DNA of 8,363 nucleotides, taken from positions 1 through 8,363 of the forward strand of contig JAITEO010000330.1 of NCBI GenBank assembly GCA_031281985.1, written 5' to 3'. The notes beneath the pieces were generated by a model. That model saw only the letters and a program-made list of their open reading frames with translations. It was not told where the DNA came from and made no database searches. This DNA is from Zoogloeaceae bacterium (GTDB lineage: Bacteria; Pseudomonadota; Gammaproteobacteria; Burkholderiales; Rhodocyclaceae). This document shows, in pieces, positions 7,263 to 8,363 of the stretch (the first letter of the stretch is position 1; each line of letters begins with the position of its first letter). A program made the position numbers and the translations under genes.

Positions 7263-8105
7263 ATGAGCGAAAAATACGGTTCAAGAATCTTTTGCTTTCT
7301 GGCGCTGGCAACGCTTTCCTATGCTTCATTGGCGCAGATAAGGTCGGAAGAACTGACGGAGGAATCATTCAAGGCATCGATAATCGAGATAAAAGACGGC
7401 ATACCCATTGAAAGTCAGTTCCCCCGTTTGAATCTGGTAAGAATCAGCAAGAAAATACCCGTATCGGGACACGAAACATTAGGCTGCTGCGAATCGAGTT
7501 ACGGGTATTGTTACTCAAATACATGGTGCTCACCACACAGATATTGGAACAGGGAAGGTTTTCTGGCATATGGGCACGGCACAGAGTACGGGAAGACGGC
7601 TATCCAGAAAACGCCATATATGGATTACGCATATAATTGGAGTCCAAATCCAGATGGGACGAAGTGGCTGGGAGAGTATCGCGGCGATGCCAATTATGCC
7701 GTAGCCTCTGCCGATACGGGAGTTGCCACTATTTTGCCCAATATTGATGGACGAGAAGATATTAGCGTAATCGATTGGCGATGGAAAACGAAGGATACCC
7801 TGATTGGCGTAGTATATGAATACTCACCAGAGATGCTCAAGCCGAACCGCTATCCTGAAAAGGACCTGAGACCTGAAAAAGTCTTTTTGTTTTTTTATGA
7901 TCTCAACGATGCTGGAAACAAGCTCTATCTGTTGAATTTGCCGAAAATCCGACGTGGAATGGTCATCCGACTGGATGGTGTAACCCCGAAAGGCGCTTTG
8001 GTGCTGACGGAAGTCGAGATAAGCGAAGATTACTATGAAGTAGGCTCACCAGAAAGAGTACTTGGCGTATTCGACCTTGCGCCGCCCAAAAACAAGGCAA
8101 AATGA
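7263..8105 (+). CDS. Predicted exported protein with a four-cysteine cluster, unknown family
   Basis: I do not recognise this 280-aa protein. It opens with a probable Sec signal peptide: K4 and R8, a hydrophobic core at about 9-19, and SLA/Q cleavage after A24. There is no lipobox. The mature part holds four cysteines in a tight cluster (C75, C76, C83, C89) within an aromatic-rich stretch that continues to about residue 126 (many Tyr, Trp and Gly). The C-terminal half looks like beta-rich soluble protein: VVYEYSPEML (183-192), KVFLFFYDL (206-214), then GALVLTEVEISEDYYEV (244-260). It has no further membrane helices, so it should be periplasmic or secreted. Its base composition differs sharply from its neighbours: hand-counted 60-base lines at 7501, 7621 and 7741 are 43, 47 and 42% GC. 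It sits 60 bp after the pepA operon, suggesting horizontal acquisition. Periplasmic immunity or effector proteins are possible roles, but that is speculative. Confidence 0.8.
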   Translation: MSEKYGSRIFCFLALATLSYASLAQIRSEELTEESFKASIIEIKDGIPIESQFPRLNLVRISKKIPVSGHETLGCCESSYGYCYSNTWCSPHRYWNREGFLAYGHGTEYGKTAIQKTPYMDYAYNWSPNPDGTKWLGEYRGDANYAVASADTGVATILPNIDGREDISVIDWRWKTKDTLIGVVYEYSPEMLKPNRYPEKDLRPEKVFLFFYDLNDAGNKLYLLNLPKIRRGMVIRLDGVTPKGALVLTEVEISEDYYEVGSPERVLGVFDLAPPKNKAK

Positions 8106-8115
8106 GCCGCGAAGG

Positions 8116-8130
8116 CCGCGCAAGGCGCGG
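8116..8130 (+). other. GC-rich hairpin after the exported-protein gene
   Basis: CCGCGC (8116-8121) and GCGCGG (8125-8130) form a perfect 6-bp stem with loop AAG, eleven bases after the stop codon at 8103-8105. No T-run follows, so it is not a canonical rho-independent terminator. It might stabilise the transcript end or cause pausing. Confidence 0.35.
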
Positions 8131-8191
8131 GAAGCAGCCTGGGCACGTTTCACCCCGCGAGACTTGCGGCGGCACGATAAGGAAGAAAGAG

Positions 8192-8363
8192 ATGGAAAGG
8201 AAAACGAAGCGCGCGCGTCTGCTCATGGAAATGGCCGAACAGTCGCCCTACATCGACGCGAAGCTGCCGACGGGGGAAACCGTGGCGCGGCTGGGACTGA
8301 TCTGCACGGTGTATTTCCGGCACGGCGGTAAATTCGAGATGGGCAAGCGGGTACTGCAATGTT
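8192..8363 (+). CDS. Start of a DUF3396-like (type VI immunity-like) protein, truncated by window end
   Basis: An open frame of 57 codons starting with ATG at 8192 and still open at the end of the window. AAGGA lies eight bases upstream, which supports the start. The visible N-terminus has a charged Lys/Arg opening (MERKTKRAR), then LPTGETVARLGLICTVYF (25-42), RHGGKFEMGKRVLQC (43-57). The pattern of a hydrophobic beta strand (RLGLICTVYFR), a short turn and then a helix with GKRVLQC resembles the opening of DUF3396 family proteins, several of which are annotated as type VI secretion immunity proteins. No signal peptide is seen, so a cytoplasmic product is expected. The line at 8221 is 62% GC, back to the level of the host genes and unlike the gene just upstream. 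Family call from memory of a short fragment; treat as a hypothesis. Confidence 0.55.
   Translation, partial: MERKTKRARLLMEMAEQSPYIDAKLPTGETVARLGLICTVYFRHGGKFEMGKRVLQC

Overview
The window is a GC-rich chromosomal segment from a Gram-negative bacterium. The divergent lptF-lptG / pepA-holC arrangement, the small proline-rich gene after holC and the aroK-aroB pair point to a proteobacterium, most likely a betaproteobacterium. That placement is inferred from gene order and protein style, not from a database search. No rRNA, tRNA, CRISPR array, transposase or integrase is visible, and no gene-free stretch exceeds 300 bases (the longest is 199 bp, 2261-2459).

The left half (28-4693) is all on the minus strand. 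In transcription order it reads lptF, lptG, a hupE/ureJ-type metal permease gene, aroK and aroB. LptF and LptG are the paired inner-membrane permeases of the lipopolysaccharide export transporter and share an ATGA overlap. HupE is a predicted nickel/cobalt uptake permease. AroK (shikimate kinase) and AroB (3-dehydroquinate synthase) are two shikimate-pathway enzymes whose genes overlap by 19 bp. The 199-bp gap between lptG and hupE is rich in repeats: a tandem 13-mer touching the lptG stop codon, an array of six purine-rich heptamers, and nested palindromes just upstream of hupE.

A 123-bp divergent intergenic region (4694-4816) carries a good sigma-70-like promoter for the plus-strand genes. 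There follow pepA (M17 leucyl aminopeptidase), holC (DNA polymerase III chi subunit) and a small proline-rich, acidic protein resembling the DUF2486 family. These three are joined by ATGA overlaps, as in a translationally coupled operon.

After this operon the character changes. From about 7203 to 8105 there is an AT-richer gene (hand counts of 42-47% GC in three 60-base lines, against 67% in a pepA line). It encodes a predicted exported 280-aa protein with a four-cysteine cluster that I cannot assign to a family. It is followed by the start of a GC-rich gene that runs off the window, whose N-terminus resembles DUF3396 (type VI secretion immunity-like) proteins. valS, which often follows holC in proteobacteria, is absent. 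This right end (7203-8363) looks like an accessory insertion, possibly an effector/immunity locus, and is the part most likely to hold something undescribed.
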